Shown here one piece after another: positions 9,039 to 17,650 of a stretch of DNA of 64,000 nt. Origin of the DNA: Rhizobium sp. Leaf371 (GTDB lineage: Bacteria; Pseudomonadota; Alphaproteobacteria; Rhizobiales; Rhizobiaceae). Below the pieces are notes generated by a model. It made no database searches, was not told where the DNA came from, and worked only from the letters and a program-made list of their open reading frames with translations. Positions within the stretch are counted from its first letter, which is position 1; each line of letters opens with the position of its first letter. The DNA is taken from the NCBI RefSeq assembly GCF_001424045.1, contig NZ_LMQB01000012.1:112950-176949 (forward strand), written 5' to 3'. Made by a program: the position numbers and the translations under genes.

Positions 9039-9650
9039 TCAGAGCGCGCGGATGATCGTGCGCAGCGCGTCGTTGCGGGCACCCAGCATCAGCACGTTCT
9101 TCAAGGCCGTCTTCGGGTCCTGCGTGCGGAAGAGAAGGCCGCCATCGCGGACGGTCCGGTTGATCACGAGCTTGCCCTGTTCTCGGTCGAGGTCCATCGC
9201 GACGGCGAAGTACATGCGCGAATATCCCCGGCGGACGTCGTCGAAGAAATGCTCGTCCTTGCCGATCTCGCAGAAGAAATTGGCCATGTAGAACGACCAG
9301 CGGACATCGTCATAGTCCGCGAACTTGGACCGCGCCGCCGTCACGTGGCAGTAGCCGAGGTGCGGGCTGTCGTCGAGCGTGCGGTGGAAGATCATCTTGG
9401 GAAAGCGGATGGAGGCGTGGAAGCCGTTGATGCGGTCGTAGGCGAGCGTGCCGGCGGTTTCCAGCTTGCGCCCCGTGCGCTCGGCCACCTGCTGGTGCGT
9501 CAGGTAGCGCTTGGCCGTGCGCGCCTCCGTCGTCCCGCGGTTGATGCGCCCGGTGCGAAGGTAATCGGTGTAGATGCCCCCGCGTTGGTCCGCGGGCGGC
9601 GTCTTGGCATCATCGAAGTAGCGCAGTTTGGCCATGGTCTGGTCCAGCAT
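9039..9650 (-). CDS. DUF6656-like conserved hypothetical protein
   Basis: A 203-aa soluble protein starting MLDQTMAKLRYFDDA; AAGGAAG lies 8 nt before the ATG at 9650. It is rich in aromatic and basic residues, with segments such as RFPKMIFHRTLDD and WSFYMANFFCEIGKDEHFF. No catalytic motif is evident. I associate it with DUF6656, a rhizobial family of unknown function, from memory. It is flanked by long intergenic DNA on the upstream side and appears to be a single-gene unit. Confidence 0.65.
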   Translation of the reverse strand: MLDQTMAKLRYFDDAKTPPADQRGGIYTDYLRTGRINRGTTEARTAKRYLTHQQVAERTGRKLETAGTLAYDRINGFHASIRFPKMIFHRTLDDSPHLGYCHVTAARSKFADYDDVRWSFYMANFFCEIGKDEHFFDDVRRGYSRMYFAVAMDLDREQGKLVINRTVRDGGLLFRTQDPKTALKNVLMLGARNDALRTIIRAL

Positions 9651-9976
9651 CGGTGATCTTCCTTTTCATCGCTTTTACGGTCCCGCCATGGCGCGAGGCT
9701 TGCGTGATCGCTGATATGCCGTCTTGGGGGCGGCACGGGTCCGGAATGTCACGCCTGAACCCGTTCATGTCGCAAACGGGCATCCGGCGCGCTGCCTGCC
9801 GGCCGACCGGACAATCCACATCTGTCTAAGTTTCGCGCATTGCCTTGTTTATCTTCACGGATCGGCTTTCAAAGACCTGGAAAAAGCCGGCGAATGCGCG
9901 TGTCGTCTTTCTCAAATCGCGTGTCGCTTCTTGGCCTCTGAAATCGGGCGACGCGGCGTTAGATAGAGAGGCTCAA
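9651..9976. other. Intergenic region upstream of the riboswitch
   Basis: This 326-bp stretch lies between the divergent DUF6656 gene and the cobalamin riboswitch and should hold both promoters. I see no coding frame and no distinct operator. The 9830-9920 part is less GC-rich than its surroundings and is the probable promoter area for the riboswitch transcript. Confidence 0.45.
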
Positions 9977-10141
9977 GGCGCCGGTTCCCAAAGGATCCGG
10001 ACAGTTTGGGAAGCCGGTCGAAACCCGGCGCTGCGCCCGCAACGGTGGTGGAGCATGAGCCGGCAGATCCGTCTTGAGGGTGCACCCCTCGGGAGATCGG
10101 CACGGCCAAGGCCCCTGAGCCCGGACACCTGTCTTGGTGCC
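9977..10141 (+). ncRNA. Cobalamin (adenosylcobalamin-type) riboswitch
   Basis: The segment has the ordered landmarks of the class: GGTTCCC at 9983, then GGGAAGCCGGTCGAAACCCGG, then GCTGCGCCCGCAAC (the near-invariant core), and GAGCCCGGACACCTGTC near 10118-10133, which corresponds to the B12-box consensus GAGCCAGGAGACCTGCC. GGCGCC (9977-9982) pairs with GGTGCC (10136-10141) to close helix P1. It lies on the same strand as the Rieske oxygenase gene, whose ATG is 176 nt downstream, with no gene in between. Riboswitches of this class normally shut off expression when B12 is plentiful. Confidence 0.92.
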
Positions 10142-10218
10142 AGTATGACTGTTCTCCTGAGACGGTTTATACTGCGACTGCCCATACTGTGACGATCGAT
10201 GATGTGGAATGTCTTGGT

Positions 10219-10297
10219 GCGGCGGGGTCTTGAGGGTCGAGCGCGAAAAGCTCGCCCGAGCGGACCAGCCCTGAATACGGCCCCGCCGCGGGGTCCG
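10219..10297 (+). promoter_or_regulatory. Probable riboswitch expression platform
   Basis: GCGGCGGGG (10219-10227) is complementary to CCCCGCCGC (10281-10289). The latter also forms a compact hairpin with its own right flank: CGGCCCCG / CGGGG(T)CCG, 10278-10297, followed by TCGTTTAAAGG. CGGACC (10261-10266) can pair with GGTCCG (10292-10297) as well. These mutually exclusive pairings just before the ribosome site resemble an antiterminator/terminator switch, although the T-tract is only three bases, so Rho-dependent or translational control is also possible. Confidence 0.55.
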
Positions 10298-10317
10298 TCG
10301 TTTAAAGGAACGGGAAG

Positions 10318-11562
10318 ATGGATTTTCGCAGCGAAGTGCTCCGCACGCTCCGGAACCGGCGCGAGACCCACAGCCTCGAGCAGGCGTTTTATACGGATCC
10401 CGATCTCTACAAGATCGATCTGGAGGAGATCTGGTACAAGGACTGGCTCTTCATCGGCCATGACTGCGAGATCCCCAAGGCCGGCAACTATTTCACTGTG
10501 CAGGTCGGCGATTACCCCGTCGTCGTCACCCGCGACCGCCAGGGCGCGATCCATGCGCTGCACAATGCCTGCCGCCACCGCGGCTCGCGCGTCTGCACGC
10601 AGGCCAAGGGCGCCTCGGCCAAGCTCGTCTGTCCCTATCACAACTGGACCTATGAGCTGGACGGCAAGCTGATGTTCGCCCGCCAGATGGGCGAGGATTT
10701 CGACAAGTCGGCCCACGGCCTGAAGCCGGTCGCCTGCGAAACCATCGGCGGCTACATCTTCATCAGCCTGGCCGCCGAGCCGCTGGACTTTGCGCCCGTG
10801 CGCGACATGGTCACGTCCTACATCGCGCCGCACAATCTCAAGGACACGAAGGTCGCCTTCGAAAGCACCATCGTGGAAAAGGGCAACTGGAAGCTCGTCT
10901 GGGAAAACAACCGCGAGTGCTACCACTGCGCCAGCAATCACCCGGAGCTTTGCCGCACCTATCCGGAAGCCCCTTCGGCCACCGGCGTGCAGGGCGCCAA
11001 GGACGATCCGGTCATTTCCGAGCACTGGAGCCGCTGCGAAGCCTCCGGCCTGCCGAGCGAATTCCGCATCGATCCGACCGGCCAGTTCCGCGTCGCCCGC
11101 ATGCCGCTCATCGAGGATGCCGAGAGCTACACCATGTCCGGCGCCCGCGCCGTCAAGCGCCGCCTCTCCGACGACGTCACCCAGAGCCATATCGGCACGC
11201 TTTTGATGTTCCATTATCCGAGCACCTGGAATCACGTGCTGGCCGACCACGCCATCACCTTCCGCGTGCTGCCGCTCGGGCCGGAACTGACGCAGGTCAC
11301 CACCAAGTGGCTGGTGCACAAGGATGCGGTCGAAGGCGTCGACTACAATCTCGAAGAGCTGACGCATGTCTGGACCGAGACCAACGACCAGGATCGGCGG
11401 ATCGTCGAGGAAAACGCCTTCGGCATCCGCTCGCCGGCCTACGAGCCCGGCCCGTACTCGCCCGAGCACGAAGGCGGCGTCATGCAGTTCGTCGAATGGT
11501 ACACCCAGTTCATGCAGAACCGCCTGAACGGCGTCCACGCGCCGCTCGTGCGCGTGGCCTGA
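10318..11562 (+). CDS. gbcA: Rieske non-haem iron oxygenase, GbcA-like (glycine betaine demethylase component)
   Basis: A 414-aa ring-hydroxylating-type oxygenase alpha subunit. The Rieske [2Fe-2S] ligands are Cys85-x-His87 and Cys105-x2-His108 (CRHRGSR and CPYHNW). The mononuclear iron site is ENNRECYHCASNHPE with His203 and His208, bridged by Glu200. Best-known relatives with this length and a directly following ferredoxin reductase are the GbcA subunits that demethylate glycine betaine to dimethylglycine plus formaldehyde. Related oxygenases act on stachydrine, carnitine or choline-derived substrates, and no dimethylglycine or sarcosine genes are nearby, so the substrate is inferred. Expression is probably controlled by the B12 riboswitch upstream. 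Confidence 0.85.
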   Translation: MDFRSEVLRTLRNRRETHSLEQAFYTDPDLYKIDLEEIWYKDWLFIGHDCEIPKAGNYFTVQVGDYPVVVTRDRQGAIHALHNACRHRGSRVCTQAKGASAKLVCPYHNWTYELDGKLMFARQMGEDFDKSAHGLKPVACETIGGYIFISLAAEPLDFAPVRDMVTSYIAPHNLKDTKVAFESTIVEKGNWKLVWENNRECYHCASNHPELCRTYPEAPSATGVQGAKDDPVISEHWSRCEASGLPSEFRIDPTGQFRVARMPLIEDAESYTMSGARAVKRRLSDDVTQSHIGTLLMFHYPSTWNHVLADHAITFRVLPLGPELTQVTTKWLVHKDAVEGVDYNLEELTHVWTETNDQDRRIVEENAFGIRSPAYEPGPYSPEHEGGVMQFVEWYTQFMQNRLNGVHAPLVRVA

Positions 11563-11563
11563 G

Positions 11564-12730
11564 ATGAGCGACAAGCAGGGTCAAGCGACGGGGACGAGCA
11601 TGGATCAGGGCAGGACCTCCGCATCGCCGTTCCGCCATTTCGACGAGCTTCAGCCCTGGAACGACCGCCAGCACCTGCTCGAATGCATCGCCGTGACGAC
11701 GGAAGCGCCGGATGTCATGACCTTCGTGTTCAAGTCCGATCGCGATGGCTGGTTCCGCTATCTGCCGGGCCAGTTCGTCACGCTCGAAATCCCGGTGACG
11801 GCGGACGATCCGGTGATGCGGACCTATACGCTGTCCTCGACCCCGTCGCGCCCGTTCTCGATCGCCGTCACCGTCAAGGCGCAGGCGACCTCGATCGGCA
11901 CGCGCTGGATGTTTGAAAACCTGCGCCCGGGCATGACGCTGAAGGCCTTCGGCCCGCTCGGCGATTTCTCCTTCGTGCGCTATCCCGGCGAAAAATACCT
12001 CTTCGTCTCGGCCGGCTCGGGCATCACGCCGATGATGTCGATGACGCGCTGGTTTTCCGATTGCGCGCCGCAGACCGACGTCGCGTTCATCTCCTGCGCC
12101 CGCCGCCCGGACGATCTGCTCTTCCGGCGCGAACTGGAAACGCTCAGCCCCGGCATGCCGAACCTGTCGCTCGGCTTCGTCGTGGAAGGCCATGAGCCCC
12201 GCCATGGCTGGCACGGCCTGCGCGGCCGCATCGATGCCGCCAAGGTGGCGCTGCTCGCGCCCGATTTCCTGAGCCGCACCGTGTTCTGCTGCGGCCCGGA
12301 GCCGTTCATGCGCGGCGTGCGCGAGATGCTGCAGGCGTCCGGTTTCGACATGGCGCGCTACCACGAGGAAAGCTTCCAGCCCGCCGCGGCACCCAATATC
12401 GATGAGCTCGCCGTTCGCGCCGGTGCGGGCGAGGGGGCCGGCGAGACGGACGGCGACCAGCCGGTCGTCGCGCCCATCGTGACCTTCACCATGGCCGGCA
12501 AGGAAGCCAAATGCGTTCCCGGCCAGACGGTGCTCCAGACCGCCCGCGCCGCCGGCGTTCGCATCGGTGCCGCTTGCGAAGGCGGCCTCTGCGGCACCTG
12601 CCGCGTCATGAAGATTTCCGGCGAGGTGGAGATGAACCACAATGGCGGCATTCTCGATGAGGAAGTCGAGGAAGGCTATATCCTCGCCTGCTGCTCCCGC
12701 CCCCTGACGGACGTGCAGATCGAGGCTTGA
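11564..12730 (+). CDS. gbcB: Flavodoxin/ferredoxin-type reductase partner, GbcB-like
   Basis: A 388-aa hybrid reductase that should pass electrons from NAD(P)H to the oxygenase encoded 1 bp upstream. It has an FAD-binding domain (RTYTLSS at 86-92), a nucleotide-binding domain (GSGITPM at 151-157; FCCGPEPFMRG) and a C-terminal plant-type [2Fe-2S] domain with CEGGLCGTC near residue 337 and a final Cys in ILACCSRP. A second possible start is Met13. The tight spacing indicates translational coupling with gbcA. Confidence 0.88.
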   Translation: MSDKQGQATGTSMDQGRTSASPFRHFDELQPWNDRQHLLECIAVTTEAPDVMTFVFKSDRDGWFRYLPGQFVTLEIPVTADDPVMRTYTLSSTPSRPFSIAVTVKAQATSIGTRWMFENLRPGMTLKAFGPLGDFSFVRYPGEKYLFVSAGSGITPMMSMTRWFSDCAPQTDVAFISCARRPDDLLFRRELETLSPGMPNLSLGFVVEGHEPRHGWHGLRGRIDAAKVALLAPDFLSRTVFCCGPEPFMRGVREMLQASGFDMARYHEESFQPAAAPNIDELAVRAGAGEGAGETDGDQPVVAPIVTFTMAGKEAKCVPGQTVLQTARAAGVRIGAACEGGLCGTCRVMKISGEVEMNHNGGILDEEVEEGYILACCSRPLTDVQIEA

Positions 12731-12801
12731 GGGGCCGGGCAGGGATAGGGGCAGCCGCGTCTGTCGAGGTGAGGCAGACCTGCCAGAGGCCGGACATGCG
12801 C

Positions 12802-13929
12802 CTAGCGCGAGGCGATCCGCGGGCCGCGCGTGGCGATCGAGGAGGTCGTCATGCCGTCCACGCCCAGCTCTGCCGGGCTAAGCGCGGCCTGGCTAAGCGC
12901 TGCCCGCGTGCCGATGCAGACGGGGCGTGCGCCGTTGGCGGCAACCAGCGTCACCACGGGCGGGTCGAGCGTCGGTATGGCAGGCACCGGCTGAGCTGGC
13001 GCAGGGTCTGAAGGCAGGGGTTTTTCCGGCAGCAGCGCGCCCTTGGCCCATTCCACCTTCAGCCGTGCCGCATCCATCGGGGCGACGTTGACGTCGATGT
13101 CCGGCAGGGTTCCGCCGATGCGATAGGGGCAGCGGCGCTTGTTGCAATTGGCGCCGGAGGAGAACTGCCACAGCGCGTAGCTGTCCCAGTTGCCCATCGG
13201 AAAGACGTCGCGGATGCCCGGCTTGTAGCGCGCATACCAGAGCGGCAGGCGCGAGAGGATCGGGTAGAGCGCCCGGTTTTCGGCGATATGGCGGGCGGTC
13301 GTGTGGTTGGTGTAGAGCATCGGATAGCGCCCGGTGCGGGTCTTGATATGCTGCGCGAAGATCTCGCCGTCGGCGAGCGACATGAAGTTTTCCGGATCGA
13401 TGCCCTCGATATCGAGCACCATCAACTCGTCGGCCGCGGGTTCGGCATAGTCGAGAAAGTGGTTGGCCTGCTCGATCGGGTTGCCCGGCCGCGCCAGATG
13501 ATAGGCGCCCCAGAGCAAGCCGCTCGCTCGCGCCACCATGCGGCGGGTCTGATAAAGCTCGCGGCTGACCGCATACTTCCGCCACATCGTCTTACAGTGC
13601 GCAAAACTGTCGCCCTTGTGGTCGCCTGTGCAGGAAAAACTCTCCGGCATTCCGTCCGAGGCCTTGGAAACGAAGCCGGCGATGCGCTTGTTCTTCAGCA
13701 TCTCCTGCCAGTCGACGATGTTGAGCTCGTAGGCGTCGATGACCAGCGCCGGCTCCGGCTTCTTCCACGGTTCCTGATCGACCGCGCGCGCCGTCTGCGG
13801 CAGAAACAGGCTGCCGAGCGAGAAAGCGAGGCCCGCGACGAGAGCGACGAGGGGCCTGACGACCACGCCGATGGGCCCTCCTGAGGAAGGCTGTAACGCG
13901 CCGGCAATGATTCTGGCGGTGGTGGACAT
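12802..13929 (-). CDS. Secreted glycoside hydrolase family 25 lysozyme-like protein
   Basis: A 375-aa protein with a hydrophobic segment near residues 20-45 (signal peptide ending around TARAVDQE). The GH25 barrel follows: IDAYELNIVDW at its start, a catalytic-type DIEGID motif in the middle, and WYARYKPG and ALWQFSSG near the end. GH25 enzymes cleave the MurNAc-GlcNAc bond of peptidoglycan. The last 100 residues are a Pro/Ala-rich tail of low complexity. The ribosome site is weak and the start is not certain. It is convergent with gbcB. Confidence 0.82.
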   Translation of the reverse strand: MSTTARIIAGALQPSSGGPIGVVVRPLVALVAGLAFSLGSLFLPQTARAVDQEPWKKPEPALVIDAYELNIVDWQEMLKNKRIAGFVSKASDGMPESFSCTGDHKGDSFAHCKTMWRKYAVSRELYQTRRMVARASGLLWGAYHLARPGNPIEQANHFLDYAEPAADELMVLDIEGIDPENFMSLADGEIFAQHIKTRTGRYPMLYTNHTTARHIAENRALYPILSRLPLWYARYKPGIRDVFPMGNWDSYALWQFSSGANCNKRRCPYRIGGTLPDIDVNVAPMDAARLKVEWAKGALLPEKPLPSDPAPAQPVPAIPTLDPPVVTLVAANGARPVCIGTRAALSQAALSPAELGVDGMTTSSIATRGPRIASR

Positions 13930-14004
13930 GGGCGCAATGCTGCGCTCACATGGTTAACGCGCCGTTAACCCGCGCGAAATGGCGCGCGCCGCGTGCCCGC
14001 CGGG

Positions 14005-14029
14005 GGAACCAACAGGTCCGTCGCCCGTT
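14005..14029 (+). promoter_or_regulatory. Candidate RpoE2/EcfG-type promoter of the BA14K gene
   Basis: GGAAC (14005-14009), 16 bases, CGTT (14026-14029): an exact match to the alphaproteobacterial general stress promoter GGAAC-N16/17-CGTT. The ATG lies 73 bp downstream. Confidence 0.6.
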
Positions 14030-14102
14030 GTCAGACCAGCGGATACCGTGCCCCCGCGCGGTCGTTCGATCAGAATTTCAATAAAAATTCTCGGAGGAAA
14101 CA

Positions 14103-14558
14103 ATGGGTCTCTTCAACGCAAAGCTCCTGTCGGCCGCCGGCCTTTCCGCAGCGCTCTTCATCACCTCGTTCGTGCCGGTCCAGGCCATGGTGCCGATCCC
14201 GGTCCAGAAGCCGGTCCAGACGGCGAATGCAGCCGAGCCCGTCCAGTACCGCAATCGCGATCGCGACGACTGGCGCCGCCGCGGCTATCACCGCCGCAAC
14301 AATGCCTATTACTACAACGGCCACCGCGGTTATCGCGAACGCCGTCGTGGCTACCGCGAATATAACGGCATGTGGTTCCCGCTCGCAGCCTTCGCGACAG
14401 GCGCCATCATCGGCGGTGCCGTCAACAATGACCGGCCGGTCCGCGTCGGCGGCAGCCATGTCGCCTGGTGCCAGAACCGCTACCGTTCGTATCGTGCCTA
14501 CGACAATACGTATCAGCCGAACAACGGCCCGCGCCGCCAGTGCAACTCGCCTTATTGA
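14103..14558 (+). CDS. BA14K-family secreted protein
   Basis: A 151-aa exported protein with a clear signal peptide (MGLFNAKLLSAAGLSAALF, cleavage probably near VQAM). The mature part is rich in Arg, Tyr and Asn. A hydrophobic glycine-rich segment, ATGAIIGGAVN, lies near residue 100, and it ends in the BA14K domain: WCQNRYRSYRAYDNTY and a terminal RRQCNSPY. The namesake is the 14-kDa lectin-like immunoreactive protein of Brucella. GGAGG precedes the ATG. A stress-type promoter lies upstream and a strong terminator downstream, so this is a single-gene unit. Confidence 0.88.
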   Translation: MGLFNAKLLSAAGLSAALFITSFVPVQAMVPIPVQKPVQTANAAEPVQYRNRDRDDWRRRGYHRRNNAYYYNGHRGYRERRRGYREYNGMWFPLAAFATGAIIGGAVNNDRPVRVGGSHVAWCQNRYRSYRAYDNTYQPNNGPRRQCNSPY

Positions 14559-14584
14559 TCTGCTGAGTTTATACATGATTGACG

Positions 14585-14612
14585 AAAAGGCACCGGTTCA
14601 CCGGTGCCTTTT
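14585..14612 (+). terminator. Rho-independent terminator of the BA14K gene
   Basis: AAAAGGCACCGGT, loop TC, ACCGGTGCCTTTT: a perfect 13-bp stem with T-tract. It is symmetric and may also act on the opposite strand, where zntB ends 30 bp further on. Confidence 0.92.
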
Positions 14613-14642
14613 AGCATTTTGGCCTCACGGTTCAGCAAGGTC

Positions 14643-15635
14643 TCAGAGAATCCCGATGCGCTTCAGGATCGTCCAGGCGAATGCCATGGACATAACGATG
14701 AAGACGCCGGCAAACAGCGTGCCATGGACGCCGCCGGAGAGCGGCAGGTCGCTGGTGTTCATGCCGAAAAAGCCGGTGACGAGCGTCGGCGGCAGCAAAA
14801 AGGCCGTCATCAGCGACAGGATGTAGAGATGGCGATTGGTCTCCGAGGAGAGCTTGCTGTCAATCTCCTCATGCAGCAGCCGCGCCCGCTCCTGCAGCGC
14901 GAAGACGTCGCGGTCCACCGTCTCCAACTTGTCGGTCAGGCGTTCGGCAACGTCGATGAAACCGGTGGGAACCTCGTCGTCGTCGGATGCCGCCGCACGG
15001 CGCAGAAGCGCAAGCAGCGTGCGCAGATGCCGGTGCAGCCGCACGGCGGTGCGGCGCAGCGGCGCCAGCCGCGGCTGGTCGTTGTGTCCGGCCTCGCCAT
15101 AGACCTCGTCCTCGATGACGTTCAGCTCTTCCGTCAGTTCGAGCACAAGGCCGATCAGCGTGCGCTGGAACTCGATCACCATCATCTCGAACAGGTCGAT
15201 CGGACGCAGGCAGCGCGGGTTCTTCTCGATTGCTGTCTTGACCCGGTCGATGCTGCGCAACGGGTGCAGCCGCGTCGTCACGATCACCTTGTCCGTGACG
15301 ACGAAATGCAGCCAGCCGATCGTCTTCGTCATCTCGTCGAACGTGCGTTCGAAATCGACCAGCGTGCCGTGCACCATGGCCTCGTCGGTGGTGATCGCGG
15401 CCTGCGTGTCGTGGCTCGACAGCGTGGCCAGCGCATCCGGCGGCAGGTCACAGATCTTCTGGATCAGCGCCGGCGTGCGCGCATCGCTCAGCGCCAGGTG
15501 CAGCCAGAGCCAGCCATCGCCCTCGCTCAGGGCCGCAAGCGGCGCATCGGCGGAGATGCGCTCGCCACGGCTCTGGCCCGGAGGAAAGCGATAGGCCCAG
15601 ACGAGGCCGGGAATTTCAGGCGAAACAAGGTTCAT
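14643..15635 (-). CDS. zntB: CorA/ZntB-family divalent cation transporter
   Basis: A 330-aa inner-membrane channel-type transporter. The large soluble N-terminal domain begins MNLVSPEIPGLVWAYRF, typical of ZntB. Two C-terminal helices carry the signature GMN (FFGMNTSDLPL) that forms the pore entrance in CorA proteins. ZntB moves zinc with protons and CorA moves magnesium; the N-terminus favours ZntB. I prefer the ATG at 15635 because it aligns with family starts; the open frame extends 39 codons further upstream without homology. Confidence 0.82.
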   Translation of the reverse strand: MNLVSPEIPGLVWAYRFPPGQSRGERISADAPLAALSEGDGWLWLHLALSDARTPALIQKICDLPPDALATLSSHDTQAAITTDEAMVHGTLVDFERTFDEMTKTIGWLHFVVTDKVIVTTRLHPLRSIDRVKTAIEKNPRCLRPIDLFEMMVIEFQRTLIGLVLELTEELNVIEDEVYGEAGHNDQPRLAPLRRTAVRLHRHLRTLLALLRRAAASDDDEVPTGFIDVAERLTDKLETVDRDVFALQERARLLHEEIDSKLSSETNRHLYILSLMTAFLLPPTLVTGFFGMNTSDLPLSGGVHGTLFAGVFIVMSMAFAWTILKRIGIL

Positions 15636-15791
15636 GACGGAATATCCGGCGGCCGGGATCGTGCTGTATCGATCTTCTATGACAGTTTCGTTGCAAGGCA
15701 AGACTTCGTTTCGAGGCCCAGATTTTGGTTGCGAGGCCAGACGCCGTTGCAAGGGCCGAACGGCCCCCGCGGAGCGGTCGGAGATCGGCAG

Positions 15792-15807
15792 TTGACGTTT
15801 ACGTCAA
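15792..15807. promoter_or_regulatory. Palindromic operator upstream of the acyl-CoA dehydrogenase gene
   Basis: TTGACG-TTTA-CGTCAA is a 16-bp inverted repeat with perfect 6-bp arms, 64 bp before the ATG. Its form resembles operators of MerR-family regulators such as LiuR that control branched-chain amino acid and fatty acid degradation genes in proteobacteria. No regulator gene is adjacent, so the assignment rests on the motif and on the target genes. Confidence 0.5.
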
Positions 15808-15871
15808 AATCAATAATTTAAGCGACGGCGCGGGAAAGACGGATGGGCGCCGGCAAAGGCAGGAGGACCTC

Positions 15872-17641
15872 ATGTACACATCGCCCGTGGACGACATTCT
15901 GTTCACGCTCAAGCATATCGCCGGGCTCGACAACGACGCCTCGGTCGATACCGATATCGTGGATGCCGTGATTTCGGAGGCGGGCCGTTTCTGCGACGCG
16001 ACGATCGCGCCGGCTGCGGCACGCGGCGACAAGGAGGGCTCCCGGCTTGCCAATGGCGAGGTCCGCTCGCCCTCCGGCTGGCCCGAGATCTACCGCGCCT
16101 GGGCGGCGGCCGGCTGGAACGGCCTCGCCGCGCCGATGGATGTCGGCGGGCAGGGCCTGCCGCACCGGCTGCAGATCGCCGCCATGGAAATCTGGAACGG
16201 CGGCTCGATGGCCTTCGCGCTCGCGCCGATGCTGACGGGCGGTGCCGCCGAGGCGCTGGCCGCGCACGGTTCGGACGCGCTGAAGGCCCGGTTCCTGCCA
16301 AAGATGGTGTCCGGCGCGTGGACCGGCACGATGAACCTCACCGAACCCCATGCCGGCTCGGACCTCTCGACGCTGCGCACGCGGGCCGAACGCCGCGATG
16401 ACGGCACCTACCGGATTTTCGGTCAGAAGATCTACATCACCTGGGGCGAGCACGACCTCACCGACAACATCGTCCATCTCGTTCTGGCGCGTCTCACTGA
16501 CGCGCCCGAGGGCACGCGCGGCATCTCGCTGTTCCTGGTGCCGAAATTTCTCGTCAACGACGACGAGAGCCTCGGCGCGCGCAACGATCTCTTCTGCCAC
16601 TCGATCGAGGAGAAGCTCGGTATTCATGCCTCGCCGACCTGCACCATGATCTATGGCGACGGCCGCTTCGGTGCGGAGGCCGGGGCCGTCGGCTATCTGA
16701 TCGGCGAGGAAAACCGCGGGCTCGCCTGCATGTTCACCATGATGAACAACGCCCGCCTCGCGGTGGGCGTCCAGGGCGTCGCCATGGCGGAGGCCGCAAC
16801 GCAGGGCGCGCTCGCCTATGCGCGCGAACGGCGTCAGGGCAAGGCACCCGGTAAAAATGCGGGCGCCACGACATCGAGCCCGATCATCGACCATCCCGAT
16901 ATCGCCCGCACGCTGCTGACCATGAAGGCGCTGACGCAGGGCGCACGTGCGATCACCTATCTTTGCGCCGAAGCGGTCGATCGCGCCCACGAGGCGGAGG
17001 GCGACGAGAAACGCCACTGGCAGGATCGCGCGGCGCTCCTGACCCCGATCGCCAAATCCTTCCCGACCGATGTCGGTGTCGAGGTTGCCTCGCTCGGCAT
17101 CCAGGTCCATGGCGGCATGGGGTTCGTCGAGGAGACCGGTGCCGCGCGCCTGTTGCGCGATGCGCGCATCGCCCCGATCTACGAAGGCACCAACGGCATC
17201 CAGGCGATCGATCTCGTCACCCGCAAGCTGCCGCTCGGCGACGGCGCCCATGTCCGCGGCCTGATTGCCGACCTGCTCGCCATCGCTAAGACCGTTGCGA
17301 GATCGGATGCCGACGCCTGGGGCACGACCGCTTCGCGTCTTGAGGATGCGATCGGCGCCTTGTCCACGGCCACCGAATGGCTCCAATCCGAAGTCGCGGC
17401 CGGCAGGCTGTCTACGGCGCTGGCCGGTGCCACCGCCTATCAACGCCTCTTCGGCCTCGTCCTCTCCGGTGCGCTTCTCGCCAAGGGGGCGACAAGCGAA
17501 GCCGACGATGGCCGACAGGCGCAGCGCGTCGCGCTGGCGCGCTTCTTTGCCGAAAACCTCATCGGCGAAACCGCGTCCCTTGCCGACGCCATTCTCCACG
17601 GCGCAGCCAGCCTCGAGGCTGCGCGCATCGCGCTGAACTGA
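15872..17641 (+). CDS. Acyl-CoA dehydrogenase
   Basis: A 589-aa FAD enzyme that introduces the alpha-beta double bond into an acyl-CoA. It belongs to the long (about 590-600 aa) class with an extra C-terminal domain. The FAD/substrate loop MNLTEPHAGSDLSTLRT lies near residue 152, VHGGMGFVEETGAARLLRDAR near 412 (trimmed to its key residues), and IAPIYEGTNGIQAID near 432 with the catalytic-region Glu. The start at 15872 has AGGAGG 5 nt upstream, whereas the open frame begins 49 codons earlier within the operator region. It forms an operon with the enoyl-CoA hydratase 9 bp downstream. Confidence 0.93.
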   Translation: MYTSPVDDILFTLKHIAGLDNDASVDTDIVDAVISEAGRFCDATIAPAAARGDKEGSRLANGEVRSPSGWPEIYRAWAAAGWNGLAAPMDVGGQGLPHRLQIAAMEIWNGGSMAFALAPMLTGGAAEALAAHGSDALKARFLPKMVSGAWTGTMNLTEPHAGSDLSTLRTRAERRDDGTYRIFGQKIYITWGEHDLTDNIVHLVLARLTDAPEGTRGISLFLVPKFLVNDDESLGARNDLFCHSIEEKLGIHASPTCTMIYGDGRFGAEAGAVGYLIGEENRGLACMFTMMNNARLAVGVQGVAMAEAATQGALAYARERRQGKAPGKNAGATTSSPIIDHPDIARTLLTMKALTQGARAITYLCAEAVDRAHEAEGDEKRHWQDRAALLTPIAKSFPTDVGVEVASLGIQVHGGMGFVEETGAARLLRDARIAPIYEGTNGIQAIDLVTRKLPLGDGAHVRGLIADLLAIAKTVARSDADAWGTTASRLEDAIGALSTATEWLQSEVAAGRLSTALAGATAYQRLFGLVLSGALLAKGATSEADDGRQAQRVALARFFAENLIGETASLADAILHGAASLEAARIALN

Positions 17642-17650
17642 GATCCCGAT

